Shown here: in pieces, positions 1 through 8,093 of the stretch
Numbering within the stretch: position 1 is the first letter of the stretch
How the letters are laid out: the number at the start of each line of letters is the position of its first letter
From: DAOTXL01 sp034434895
GTDB taxonomy: Bacteria > Chloroflexota > Anaerolineae > JAAYZQ01
Length of the DNA stretch: 30,673 nucleotides
Direction: 5' to 3'
NCBI GenBank assembly: GCA_034434895.1
Contig: DAOTYI010000236.1
Coordinates: 1 to 30,673, forward strand
Notes under the pieces: generated by a model
Databases searched by the model: none
What the model was told of the DNA's origin: nothing
Seen by the model: only the letters and a program-made list of their open reading frames with translations
Position numbers and translations under genes: made by a program

Positions 1-65
1 ATTCTAACCTGCGGGATGGTGGGTGGGGCACTCCGTTCTTCTGCTTCGAACCCCCCATGCCCGGT

Positions 66-94
66 TTGACATTTTGCCCCGAGGCTGTTACAAT
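66..94 (+). promoter_or_regulatory. Sigma-70-type promoter for the DUF4870-like gene
   Basis: TTGACA lies at 66-71 and TACAAT at 89-94, with a spacer of exactly 17 bp. This is a perfect -35 box and a 5/6 -10 box. Transcription would begin near 101, giving a leader of about 48 nt before the GTG start at 149. Bases 1-65 show no gene. Confidence 0.8.
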
Positions 95-148
95 AGGCTC
101 ACGAATGACGGCCCATCTCTGAGGCCGACAGAAGGGAGGTGAAAGGCA

Positions 149-529
149 GTGACAGAAGCATCTACCACCCCGCCGGCTGGCGACACGACCGACAACGACC
201 GGCTGATGGCGCTCCTGGCCTACCTGATCAGCGTGATCGTCCCCCTGATTATCCTGCTCTCGGAAGAGATGAAGAAGCGCCCCTTCCAGCGTTACCATGC
301 CATCCAATCGCTGGGGCTGAGCGTGGTCTATGTCGTCTATGAAATCGTGGCCTGTTTGCTCTACACGCTGCTCACCGCTGTGAGCGCCGGCATCCTGGGC
401 GTTTGCCTGTGGATCTTGTGGTTCCTCCCACTCATCCCGATGATCTATTACGCCATCAAGGCCTATCAGGGTGAGTATGTGGAGATCCCGGTCCTGACCA
501 ACTTTATGAAGCAACAGGGCTGGCTGTAG
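149..529 (+). CDS. Small membrane protein, DUF4870/Tic20-like
   Basis: This 126-residue protein starts at GTG 149, chosen because AGGGAGGT (133-140) sits 8 nt upstream. A hydrophilic N-terminus of about 18 residues is followed by three hydrophobic segments at roughly 19-38, 56-78 and 80-105. The sequence RYHAIQSLGL, just before the second segment, is typical of the DUF4870/Tic20-like family of small bacterial membrane proteins, whose function is unknown. The gene has its own promoter at 66-94 and its own terminator at 551-586, so it is probably monocistronic. Family assignment is from recalled motif similarity. Confidence 0.75.
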   Translation: MTEASTTPPAGDTTDNDRLMALLAYLISVIVPLIILLSEEMKKRPFQRYHAIQSLGLSVVYVVYEIVACLLYTLLTAVSAGILGVCLWILWFLPLIPMIYYAIKAYQGEYVEIPVLTNFMKQQGWL

Positions 530-550
530 CCTGTCTCGAAAGCCGATGGC

Positions 551-586
551 AGAGCGAGGGGGCAGTGTGCCTCGCTCTTGCTTTTT
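551..586 (+). terminator. Rho-independent terminator after the DUF4870-like gene
   Basis: AGAGCGAGG (551-559) pairs perfectly with CCTCGCTCT (570-578) around a 10-nt loop. TGC and a run of five T (582-586) follow. It lies just downstream of the stop at 529. An in-frame ATG at 546 that could lengthen recJ falls upstream of this hairpin, which argues against that start. Confidence 0.85.
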
Positions 587-602
587 GCCAGGAGAATCTC
601 CC

Positions 603-2318
603 TTGTCCTTGCCGTGGAAACGCTGGCAGATTGCGCCACCGGTGACCGAACAACATCTGGCGCGTTTTGCCGACCTGCCCCCGCTGGTTGTTCAACTGCT
701 TCACAACCGTGGGATTGAGGATCCCGGGGCAGCTCAAGACTTTTTGGCCGGGCGCTTTGTCGGTGGCAATCCCTTCCACCTGAAGGGCATGGACCGGGCG
801 GTGGATCGCCTGCGGCGCGCCATCCGTCGCCAGGAACGGATCGCCATCTATGGGGATTTTGACACCGACGGGGTGACGGCCACCGTGCTGCTGGTTGAGG
901 TGCTGTCGGCCCTGGGTGCCCAGGTGGAGCCGTACATCCCCCACCGGGTGGATGAGGGCTATGGCCTGAACCTGAGCGCGCTGCGGCATCTCTACCGCCG
1001 GGGGGTCCGCCTGGTCGTCACGGTGGATTGCGGCATCCGCTCGATCTACGAGGTGGAGCAGGCCAGCCGGGGCCTGGACCTGATCGTCACCGACCACCAC
1101 TCGGTCGGTGCGGTGTTGCCGCCGGCTGTGGCCACCCTCAACCCCAGGCAACCGGGCTGTCCCTATCCGTTCAAGGAGCTGTCGGGCGTCGGGCTGGCTT
1201 TCAAACTGGCCCAGGCCCTCTTGCGGGTGCAAAAGCAGGTGGGGCAGCCGCCGGAGCTGACTGAGGAGTCGCTGCTCGACCTGGTGGCTCTGGGCACCGT
1301 GGCCGACCTGGCCCCGCTGCGGGGTGAGAACCGTTCGCTGGTGCAACGCGGCCTGGAGGTGCTGAACCGGCCCTCTCGCCCCGGCGTCGAGGCGTTGTTG
1401 GCCGATGCCGGGTTGCGTCGGGGGGAGGTGGACGCCACGGCCATCAGCTTCCGGCTGGGACCGCGCCTGAACGCTGCCGGCCGGCTTGATACGGCGATGC
1501 TCGCCTACCGGCTTCTCACCAACCGCGACCCGTTGGAGACGCGGGAACTGGCCGGGCAGTTGGGCCAGCTCAATCAGCGCCGTCAGGAGCTCACCGAGCA
1601 GACCGTCGCTGCTGCCGAAGCCCAGGTGCTGGCCGATGACCCCGATGCCCGCCTGTATCTGGCCGCCAGCCCCGATTTTCTGCCGGGCATCGTGGGCCTG
1701 GCCGCCAGCCGCCTGACGGAGGCCCACTACCGCCCCAGCGTCGTCGTCGAGCTGGGGAAGGAGGAAAGCCGGGGCTCATGCCGCTCCATCCCCGAGTTCA
1801 ACATCACCGCTGCCCTGGACCGGTGCGCCGACCTGTTGCTCCGCCACGGGGGGCACGCGGCCGCCGCCGGCTTTACCATCGCAACCGACAGGCTGGCCGG
1901 GTTGCGCCGTCGTCTGCAGGCCATCGCCGCCGAACAGTTGGCCGGGGTGGAACTGTGCCCCACCCTGGAGATAGACGCTGAAGTCGAGTTGGAAGAGGTG
2001 AATTGGGCCACCCATGCGCTGCTGGCTCAGGTCGAACCGTGTGGGGTGGGGAACCCCCAGCCGGTGCTCCTCAGCCGCAATGTGGAGGTGCGTGAGGTGC
2101 GGCCCATGGGCAGCGAGCAGAAGCACCTCCGGCTGCTGCTCCGCGACGGGCGAGGGGTGGCCTGGGATGCGGTGTTCTTTCGCCAGGGGGCACTGGCCGA
2201 CGAGATCCCAGACCGGGTGGACGTGGCCTATACCCTGGAAGCCCGCGAGTGGAATCATGAAAAGCGGCTCCAACTCAACGTCCAGGACCTGAGGCCGGCC
2301 CAACCTGGTGCCGACTAA
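603..2318 (+). CDS. recJ: Single-stranded-DNA-specific exonuclease RecJ
   Basis: RecJ is a 5'-3' ssDNA exonuclease of the DHH phosphoesterase superfamily that acts in recombinational and mismatch repair. The TTG start at 603 is preferred: AGGAGA (590-595) lies 7 nt upstream, and an upstream in-frame ATG at 546 would place the N-terminus across a terminator hairpin. The 571-residue product matches the usual RecJ length. Visible motifs are DFDTDG (residues 85-90, motif I), VDCGI, TDHH (Asp164-His166), the LNPRQPGCPYPFKELSGVG segment, a GPRLNAAGR segment, and the DHHA1 signature GGHAAAAGF near residues 415-425, followed by an OB-fold-like C-terminus. The next gene starts about 220 bp downstream after a repeat-filled gap. 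Identification is secure. Confidence 0.95.
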   Translation: MSLPWKRWQIAPPVTEQHLARFADLPPLVVQLLHNRGIEDPGAAQDFLAGRFVGGNPFHLKGMDRAVDRLRRAIRRQERIAIYGDFDTDGVTATVLLVEVLSALGAQVEPYIPHRVDEGYGLNLSALRHLYRRGVRLVVTVDCGIRSIYEVEQASRGLDLIVTDHHSVGAVLPPAVATLNPRQPGCPYPFKELSGVGLAFKLAQALLRVQKQVGQPPELTEESLLDLVALGTVADLAPLRGENRSLVQRGLEVLNRPSRPGVEALLADAGLRRGEVDATAISFRLGPRLNAAGRLDTAMLAYRLLTNRDPLETRELAGQLGQLNQRRQELTEQTVAAAEAQVLADDPDARLYLAASPDFLPGIVGLAASRLTEAHYRPSVVVELGKEESRGSCRSIPEFNITAALDRCADLLLRHGGHAAAAGFTIATDRLAGLRRRLQAIAAEQLAGVELCPTLEIDAEVELEEVNWATHALLAQVEPCGVGNPQPVLLSRNVEVREVRPMGSEQKHLRLLLRDGRGVAWDAVFFRQGALADEIPDRVDVAYTLEAREWNHEKRLQLNVQDLRPAQPGAD

Positions 2319-2501
2319 GAGCCGGTCTGAAAACCACGAAGGCACGAGGGGACACAAAGAATTTCTGTCAGGCTCTGGGAGCCGGCCTGAAAGGCCTGCC
2401 ACTTACCGCAGAGCAAAGAACGCGGAGGAATCATCAAGGCCTCTGCGTCTCTGCGGTGTAAGCCGGGACTTTGTCAGGAGCCTCCCTGGTGGTTTTCAGA
2501 C
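2319..2501. repeat. Nested inverted-repeat element between recJ and ssnA
   Basis: The outer arms are GTCTGAAAACCAC (2325-2337) and its exact complement GTGGTTTTCAGAC (2489-2501). Inside is a second, imperfect palindrome: CTTACCGCAGAG... (2402-2428) against ...CTCTGCGGTGTAAG (2440-2462). The 19 bases at 2319-2337 recur exactly, inverted, at 26429-26447 inside recO. The inner palindrome belongs to the same family as the element at 20408-20537. No gene or clear promoter is visible in the 218-bp gap. Confidence 0.75.
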
Positions 2502-2536
2502 AGGCCCTGGGCCTGCCGGAGCAAAGGAGGAACACC

Positions 2537-3883
2537 ATGCTGATCACGCACGGCACTCTGATCACAATGGACACGCCGAACGAGATTATCCCGGACGGCG
2601 CGCTCTATATTGAAGGGGAACAGATCGCCGACCTGGGTTCCAGCGCCGAACTGGAGGCGCGCTACCCGGCTGCCGAACGGCTGGAGGCAGCCGGCCGCCT
2701 GATATTGCCCGGCCTGATCTGCGCCCACACCCACTTTTACGGCGCTTTCGCCCGGGGCATGGCCCTGCCCGGCGAACCGGCTGCCAACTTTCCCGAAATC
2801 CTGGAGAAGCTGTGGTGGCGGCTGGACAGGGCGCTGTGGCCCGACGACGTGCACGCCAGCGCTCTGGTCTGCCTGGTGGACGCGATCCGCCACGGCACGA
2901 CGACGCTGATTGACCACCATGCCAGCCAGGGGAGCATCGGCGGCAGCCTGGATCGGATCGCCGGGGCGGTGGAACAGGCCGGGGTGCGGGCCTGCCTGTG
3001 CTACGAAGTCACCGACCGCGATGGAGAGGCGGCAGCCCGCGCCGGCATGATGGAAAATGCCCGCCTGATCCGACTGGCCAGAGAACGGCAGAGCCGGGGC
3101 GACTACCATCTCGCTGCCACCTTTGGCCTGCACGCCTCCCTGACCCTGTCTGACGAGACCCTGACCCGCTGTGTGGAACTGGCCGGCCAACTGGACACCG
3201 GCTTTCACCTGCACGTGGCCGAGGACAAGGCCGATGTGCGCGATAGCCTGCGCAAGAGCGGATTGCGGGTGGTGGAGCGCCTGAAAAAGGCCGGCGTGTT
3301 GGGGCCGAAGACCCTGGCTGCTCATTGCGTCCATGTGGACCGCATCGAGACCGAGATGCTGCTCGACAGCGGGACGATGGTTGTCCACAATCCGCGTTCC
3401 AACATGAACAATGCGGTGGGCACCGCTGACCTGCCCTGGATGCTCCAGATCGGCCTGCCGGTGGGGTTGGGCAACGATGGCTTTTCCAACAACATGTTCA
3501 CCGAGATGGCTGTCGCCTACCTGCTCCACAAGCAGGCCAGCGGCGACCCCCGCACCCTGCCTGCCGACCTGGTGGTGCGGATGCAATGGGCGCACAATGC
3601 CCGCATCGCCCGCACCTTTTTCCCCGCCCTGGGGGAGCGGTTCGGCCAGCTGGCGGTGGGTGCCCCCGCCGACATCATCCTGGTGGATTATGACCCTCCC
3701 ACGCCGCTGACCGCCGGCAATCTGCCCTGGCACCTCCTCTTTGGCGTGGATGGGACCGGGGTGGATACGACCATCGTCGCCGGCAGGATCCTGATGCGCG
3801 GCCGCGAATTGCTGACCCTGGACGAAGAGGCGATTATGGCCAGGGCGCGGGAGCTGGCGGGCAGGCTGTGGCAGAGAATCTGA
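2537..3883 (+). CDS. ssnA: SsnA-type amidohydrolase
   Basis: This 448-residue metal-dependent amidohydrolase starts at ATG 2537, with AAAGGAGG (2523-2530) 6 nt upstream. It follows the E. coli SsnA pattern along its length: HTH metal motif (His64, His66), LWWRLDRAL, IDHHAS, IGGSL, a later HLHVAED segment, HNPRSNMNN, a GNDGF segment carrying the metal/catalytic Asp, and YDPPTPL near the C-terminus. SsnA proteins are putative aminohydrolases related to cytosine and chlorohydrolase-type deaminases. In enterics they sit with selenium-dependent molybdenum hydroxylase genes; no such partner is visible here, so the substrate is open. A MTA/SAH-deaminase-like role is a possible alternative. The 3' end overlaps the next gene by 16 nt, suggesting an operon. 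Confidence 0.85.
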   Translation: MLITHGTLITMDTPNEIIPDGALYIEGEQIADLGSSAELEARYPAAERLEAAGRLILPGLICAHTHFYGAFARGMALPGEPAANFPEILEKLWWRLDRALWPDDVHASALVCLVDAIRHGTTTLIDHHASQGSIGGSLDRIAGAVEQAGVRACLCYEVTDRDGEAAARAGMMENARLIRLARERQSRGDYHLAATFGLHASLTLSDETLTRCVELAGQLDTGFHLHVAEDKADVRDSLRKSGLRVVERLKKAGVLGPKTLAAHCVHVDRIETEMLLDSGTMVVHNPRSNMNNAVGTADLPWMLQIGLPVGLGNDGFSNNMFTEMAVAYLLHKQASGDPRTLPADLVVRMQWAHNARIARTFFPALGERFGQLAVGAPADIILVDYDPPTPLTAGNLPWHLLFGVDGTGVDTTIVAGRILMRGRELLTLDEEAIMARARELAGRLWQRI

Positions 3884-4482
3884 CGGCGCGAAAGGCAGGC
3901 AAGGTGAAACGCGAAGGCAATCTTCTCATCATCGAGAAAAACCGGCAACGGGCCTTTTGGGCGTTGGTCATTGTCGGCTTTATGACTCTGGTCAGCATCG
4001 CCCTGCTGCTTGCCGGCTTGCTGACCAGGGCTGGCATCTTGTGGACGCCGGTGTGGTTGGGGATAGTGGGCCTGATCGGCTTTGGAGCCAGCGCCGCGGC
4101 GGTGATCCAGACCATGCGCTCGCCATGGCACCTGGCGGTCAGCCCCACCCATCTGAGGTTGCGCACCCCCACCTACCGCCTCGATGTGCCGTGGCAAAAT
4201 GTGGCCGGCATCGCTGTGGCCGAGGTCAACTGGCGGCCTGGCTGCGCCCTGCTGTTCGAGGATGCGGCCGCCGTGGCTCAGAGCGCTACCTTCCTCTGCC
4301 GGTCGAACCGCCCCGACCTGGTCACCGACGCGACCACCATGCTGGCCCGTATGAAGGAGAATTATGACCGCCTGGGCTACCACCTGGGCATTCCCGGCCG
4401 CATCCTGGAAAAAGGGCCGGAAGAGTTGGCAGAGCTTCTGACCCAGGCCCGGACCGGCCGGCTGTGGCAGCAGGAGGCATGA
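3868..4482 (+). CDS. Membrane protein of unknown function
   Basis: This 204-residue protein was not recognised. A basic N-terminus of about 30 residues is followed by two hydrophobic segments (roughly residues 31-52 and 56-78). A cytosolic-looking domain then follows with a beta-rich stretch (SPTHLRLRTPTYRLDVPWQN), reminiscent of bacterial PH-like membrane proteins; this resemblance is weak. The GTG start at 3868 overlaps the ssnA stop by 16 nt. A second in-frame GTG at 3904 would remove the overlap, and neither has a strong Shine-Dalgarno sequence. The 3' end overlaps or abuts the next small gene, so the three genes probably share a transcript. Confidence 0.6.
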   Translation: MAENLTARKAGKVKREGNLLIIEKNRQRAFWALVIVGFMTLVSIALLLAGLLTRAGILWTPVWLGIVGLIGFGASAAAVIQTMRSPWHLAVSPTHLRLRTPTYRLDVPWQNVAGIAVAEVNWRPGCALLFEDAAAVAQSATFLCRSNRPDLVTDATTMLARMKENYDRLGYHLGIPGRILEKGPEELAELLTQARTGRLWQQEA

Positions 4483-4484
4483 AG

Positions 4485-4703
4485 ATGAGACGGCTCTGGA
4501 CACGGCTCAGCGGCCCGGTCAAGATCGGGCTGGCATTGGGGATGATCGGCGCCCTGTTGACCGTCATCGGCCTGTTGACCGGCCACCTGGCCCCCCTGAC
4601 CCTTCGCTCACTGCTGCTGGGCATCCTGCTGGGTGGCGGATCGTGGGGGGTGATCGCCTGGGCTATCGCCTCGGCTGCGGCCGAGACGATGGAGGATCGC
4701 TGA
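4485..4703 (+). CDS. Small two-helix membrane protein
   Basis: This 72-residue protein was not recognised. The ATG at 4485 is preferred because AGGAGG (4472-4477) lies 7 nt upstream; the in-frame ATG at 4479 is only 1 nt from that site, although it would overlap the preceding stop in ATGA fashion. Two hydrophobic helices span roughly residues 12-32 and 42-65, with a short charged C-terminus (ETMEDR). It is the last gene of the ssnA transcript, followed at once by a strong terminator. Confidence 0.6.
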   Translation: MRRLWTRLSGPVKIGLALGMIGALLTVIGLLTGHLAPLTLRSLLLGILLGGGSWGVIAWAIASAAAETMEDR

Positions 4704-4704
4704 G

Positions 4705-4743
4705 AAAAAATCCTCCCGCAGGCCTGGCCTGCGGGAGGATTTT
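4705..4743. terminator. Bidirectional rho-independent terminator
   Basis: TCCTCCCGCAGG (4711-4722) pairs with CCTGCGGGAGGA (4728-4739), flanked by A6 on the left (4705-4710) and T4 on the right (4740-4743). The hairpin can therefore terminate both the plus-strand ssnA transcript and the minus-strand tRNA-Asn transcript. Its arm sequence recurs in the hairpin at 10801-10837. Confidence 0.85.
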
Positions 4744-4748
4744 CGGCC

Positions 4749-4824
4749 TGGCTCCTCGGGCAGGACTCGAACCTACAACCAACCGGTTAACAGCCGGCCG
4801 CTCTGCCGATTGAGCTACCGAGGA
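4749..4824 (-). tRNA. tRNA-Asn (anticodon GTT), CCA encoded
   Basis: The minus strand folds into a complete 76-nt cloverleaf: acceptor TCCTCGG/CCGAGGA, D arm GCTC/GAGC, anticodon stem GCCGG/CCGGT with loop CTGTTAA, a 5-nt variable loop, T arm GTAGG/CCTGC with loop TTCGAGT, discriminator G, and an encoded CCA (4751-4749). The anticodon GTT is at 4791-4789. The gene lies 41 nt downstream of the rpoD stop, has its own promoter at 4835-4863, and ends at the 4705-4743 terminator. Confidence 0.97.
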
Positions 4825-4834
4825 ACGCACCCCT

Positions 4835-4863
4835 ATTATACCCGGGGCGCATTGGTCTGTCAA
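4835..4863 (-). promoter_or_regulatory. Perfect-consensus promoter of tRNA-Asn
   Basis: Reading the minus strand, TTGACA (4863-4858) and TATAAT (4840-4835) are separated by exactly 17 bp, so both boxes match the sigma-70 consensus in full. The predicted start (near 4828) is only about 4 nt before the mature tRNA 5' end. The promoter fits entirely between the rpoD stop (4866-4868) and the tRNA. Confidence 0.9.
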
Positions 4864-4865
4864 AT

Positions 4866-6134
4866 CTAGCCCAAATAGTCGCGCAATTTGCGGCTGCGCA
4901 GGGGGTGGCGCAGCTTACGCAGGGCCTTGGCCTCGATCTGGCGAATGCGCTCTCGCGTGACGCCGAAGGCCTGGCCGACCTCCTCCAGGGTGTGTCCCTG
5001 ACCATCCTTCAGGCCAAAACGCATCTCCAATACCTGCCGTTCCCGCCGATTCAGCGAGTTGAGAATGGCCCGTAGCTGCTCGCTCATCAACTGCTTCGAG
5101 GCCGCGTCACCCGGTTCAGGCATCGTCTCATCTTTGATAAAGTCGCCCAGATAGCTATCCTCTTCAAGGCCCACCGGCGTTTCCAGCGACATCGGCTCCT
5201 GAGAGATGCGGATCAGCTGTTCGACCTGGTTGGCAGCACGGCGCAGTTTGCGGGCCAGCACCGGGTCCAGCCGGTCGTTGTGGGCCATGGCGGCCAGGAT
5301 TACCTCCCGCTCCTGATCGTCCAGGCCCACCGCCTCCCCCATCTCCGGGTCGAGGGCCATATCCTCGGGCGAGGGATCTCGCCCCAACTCCTGTTGCAAC
5401 CGCTGCTGGACGCGGAGCAGACGGCTGATCATCTCCACCATGTGAACCGGGATGCGGATGGTACGGGCCTGGTCGGCAATCGCCCGGCTGATGGCCTGGC
5501 GGATCCACCAGGTGGCATAGGTGGAGAATTTGTAGCCCATGGTGTGGTCAAACTTTTCGACCGCTTTCAACAGGCCGATATTCCCCTCCTGGATCAGGTC
5601 CAGGAGCGACATGCCCCGGCCAACATAGTGCTTGGCGACGCTCACCACCAACCGCAGATTGGCTTCGGCCAGACGTTGGCGCGCCCAATTCCCCTGGGCG
5701 ATCCTCTCGCGCAGGGCGGCTATCTCCTCGTCAGACAGGGAGCCGTCGTTTGCCAGGCGCTGCCGGGCCCTGTCGGCCAGTTGAATGGTTTCGGCCAGCG
5801 CGATCTCCTCATCGGCCGATAGCAGCGGCACCTGCCCGATCTCGCGCAGGTACATGCGCACCGGATCGTTGCTGATGTCACCCCCCAGGCTCAAAGCGTT
5901 CAGGGATTCCTCTTCCACCTCTTGTTCCATCTCTTCCTGGAGGGCTTTGAGGTCCTGGGCCTGAGGTCCCTCCTCCTCACCGCCGGACGATGGCGCACCC
6001 TGGATCGGGATACGCAGGCGGGTATCGGCTCTCCCCCCTGCCTGCCTGCGCCGGCCTGTCCTGGGCCGCGAAGGGCTGGTATCCAATTCTTTCCGAACGT
6101 CATCCTTGCTCATGTCAGAGCCAGCCGGTGTCAT
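4866..6134 (-). CDS. rpoD: Primary RNA polymerase sigma factor RpoD (SigA)
   Basis: This 422-residue group 1 sigma factor directs RNA polymerase to housekeeping promoters. Region 1.2 starts at about residue 88 (NDPVRMYLREIG). Region 2 spans about 157-227, including the -10 recognition segment YKFSTYATWWIRQAISRAI. Region 3 begins with RTIRIPVHM, and region 4 spans about 355-420, with an HTH reading HTLEEVGQAFGVTRERIRQI. The N-terminal 87 residues are acidic or disordered-looking. Region 3 carries roughly 34 extra residues (within 261-314) relative to the usual spacing between GRDPSPED and MSLETP. The gene starts 3 nt after the dnaG stop; an alternative ATG at 6113 exists, and neither start shows a clear Shine-Dalgarno sequence. 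Confidence 0.95.
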   Translation of the reverse strand: MTPAGSDMSKDDVRKELDTSPSRPRTGRRRQAGGRADTRLRIPIQGAPSSGGEEEGPQAQDLKALQEEMEQEVEEESLNALSLGGDISNDPVRMYLREIGQVPLLSADEEIALAETIQLADRARQRLANDGSLSDEEIAALRERIAQGNWARQRLAEANLRLVVSVAKHYVGRGMSLLDLIQEGNIGLLKAVEKFDHTMGYKFSTYATWWIRQAISRAIADQARTIRIPVHMVEMISRLLRVQQRLQQELGRDPSPEDMALDPEMGEAVGLDDQEREVILAAMAHNDRLDPVLARKLRRAANQVEQLIRISQEPMSLETPVGLEEDSYLGDFIKDETMPEPGDAASKQLMSEQLRAILNSLNRRERQVLEMRFGLKDGQGHTLEEVGQAFGVTRERIRQIEAKALRKLRHPLRSRKLRDYLG

Positions 6135-6137
6135 GGG

Positions 6138-8075
6138 TTACAGGTCATGTCTGCCTGCTGGCGGCACGCGGAGCAGGGCATCTTCCTGCTGCCGACGACC
6201 GGCCAGAGTCCGTTGATTCATTGCCTTTTCCAGGCGCGCCTTCCGGGCGGCCACAGCGGCGATCAGGGGGCCATAGGTAGCCCGGGCCTGACTGTCGGGA
6301 TCGTCGGCCAGCAGGAAGGTGAGCTCCTGGATCTGTTGTTGCAGGCGGCGCAGGCGCAGCCGGGTGATGGTATCCAGCAGATCATCCTTCAGCAGTTCGT
6401 CAGGCACAGGTGGCTGGTCCGCCTGGGCTGCCAACAGGGCCTTGACCCGCTCTTGCAGGTGGTCATCCAGTGTGTCGTAAAACTCCCCCCGCACCTCAGG
6501 GGCTCCCCCTCCGGTCAGCCACTGCCGCCAGGCAGCCAGGATAGCCTGGTCCTCAGGCCGGGTCAGGTCCTCGGCCCCCACAGCCTCCTCGCCATCGGCC
6601 CGGAGCGCCGCATCGGCCTGGGCCAGCAGGGCAGGATAGCGCAACAGCAATGACAGACAATGCCCATCCAGCCCCAGGGGAACCCTGTCCTGTTTCTGGG
6701 CCGGCGGTGGGGCTTGGGCCGGGCGGTGCGGCTGCCCCTGCGTCTGTCGGATCTGCTGCCACAGCGACCGCTCATCCACCTGGACCAGGCGCGCCAGTTG
6801 TTGCAAATAGTGCGTCCGTTGCACCCGGTCGCCGACCTCGACCAGGAGGGGACCGAGCCGGCGCACCGCTTCGGCCTTGCCCTGGGCCGTGGCCAGGTCC
6901 AGGTCGGCGGTGAGGGCCTGGAAGTAGTAGTCCATCACCGGCCTGGCCCGGGCGATCAGCTCCGCCCAGTGGGCCGGGTTATCGCGGATCACCTCATCGG
7001 GGTCGCGTCCGGGTGGCAGGGAGATGATGCGGATGTCGGCTGCCAGCCGCTCCTCGAAGCGGATCAGGCCCCTGGGGGTAGGCACCGGCACCACCTGACG
7101 GTCCATCACCTGACGGGCCACCTCCAGCCCGCGTAACGTGGCCTGGTTACCGGCCAGGTCGGCGTCGAGGGCCAGGATAAAGCGCTGCGTATCGCGTTTG
7201 AGCAGTCGGAGCTGCGCTTCGGTCAACGCTGTGCCCATCTGCGCCACCACATTGTTAAAGCCGTACTGGTGGGCCATCAGCACATCCATGTAGCCTTCGA
7301 CGATGACCGCCTGGCCTGTGGTGCGGATCCCTGCCCGGGCCTGGTCCAGACCGAACAGCACGCTGCCCTTGTCGAACAGCGGCGTCTGGGGCGAATTCAG
7401 GTATTTGGGCAGCGTATCGTCCAACACCCGTCCACCAAAGCCGATGGTCCGGCCCCGCTCGTCGCGGATGGCAAAGATGATCCGTCCCCGGAAGCGGTCA
7501 TAGTAGCCACTCCGGTCCTCGCGCTCGACGATCAGCCCGGCCTGGTGCAGATCGGCCGGGGCATACCCCTTGTCGGTCAGGTAGCGGAGCAACCCGTCCC
7601 ATTGATTCAGGGCATAGCCCACCTGGAAGCGGTCAATCGTCTCCCGCTTCAGCCCCCGTTTGTCCAGATAGGCCCGCGCCCGGGCCGCCTCGTCGCTGTG
7701 GAGGAGCAGGTGGTGGAACCAGGTGGCCGCCGCCTGGTTGATGTCGCGCAGCAGGTCCAGCCGCTTCTCGGCTTCTGCGGCCTCCGGGCTGCGCGGTTCC
7801 AACTCCACACCGGCGCGCCGGGCCAATATCTGCAATGCCTGGCCAAAGTCGAGGTTCTCCCGCTTCATGAGGAAGGTGAACAGATCGCCGCCGGTGCCGC
7901 ACGCGCCGAAGCAGTGCCACGTGCCGGTGTGCGGAAAGACGACAAAGGAGGGGGTCTTTTCGGTGTGGAACGGGCACAGGCCCTTGTAACTACGCCCCGC
8001 CTTTTTCAACGGCACGTAGTCCTGGATCACTTCCACGATATCCAGACGTTCCTTGATCTCATCCACCACGCCCAT
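6138..8075 (-). CDS. dnaG: DNA primase DnaG
   Basis: DnaG makes the RNA primers for replication. The 645-residue product has an N-terminal CHC2-type zinc-binding domain (Cys34, His37, then Cys55 and Cys59 in HCFGACG), the catalytic core with RGRIIF and the toprim motifs (Glu260 in VEGYMD; Asp304 and Asp306 in LDAD), and a C-terminal helicase-binding-like region. The second zinc pair is spaced C-x3-C; the E. coli protein has C-x2-C. A GGTGGAG sequence lies just upstream of the ATG. The gene follows a tmk-like gene by 18 nt and precedes rpoD by 3 nt, so dnaG-rpoD are adjacent, as in the classic macromolecular-synthesis operon. Confidence 0.96.
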   Translation of the reverse strand: MGVVDEIKERLDIVEVIQDYVPLKKAGRSYKGLCPFHTEKTPSFVVFPHTGTWHCFGACGTGGDLFTFLMKRENLDFGQALQILARRAGVELEPRSPEAAEAEKRLDLLRDINQAAATWFHHLLLHSDEAARARAYLDKRGLKRETIDRFQVGYALNQWDGLLRYLTDKGYAPADLHQAGLIVEREDRSGYYDRFRGRIIFAIRDERGRTIGFGGRVLDDTLPKYLNSPQTPLFDKGSVLFGLDQARAGIRTTGQAVIVEGYMDVLMAHQYGFNNVVAQMGTALTEAQLRLLKRDTQRFILALDADLAGNQATLRGLEVARQVMDRQVVPVPTPRGLIRFEERLAADIRIISLPPGRDPDEVIRDNPAHWAELIARARPVMDYYFQALTADLDLATAQGKAEAVRRLGPLLVEVGDRVQRTHYLQQLARLVQVDERSLWQQIRQTQGQPHRPAQAPPPAQKQDRVPLGLDGHCLSLLLRYPALLAQADAALRADGEEAVGAEDLTRPEDQAILAAWRQWLTGGGAPEVRGEFYDTLDDHLQERVKALLAAQADQPPVPDELLKDDLLDTITRLRLRRLQQQIQELTFLLADDPDSQARATYGPLIAAVAARKARLEKAMNQRTLAGRRQQEDALLRVPPAGRHDL

Positions 8076-8093
8076 GGCACTCCACCGTCTGGA

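Noticed and set aside
504..1727. Long open frame on the minus strand opposite recJ
   Set aside because: It lies wholly antisense to a well-supported gene, is rich in Gln/His/Arg/Gly typical of GC-rich shadow frames, and has no family motif.
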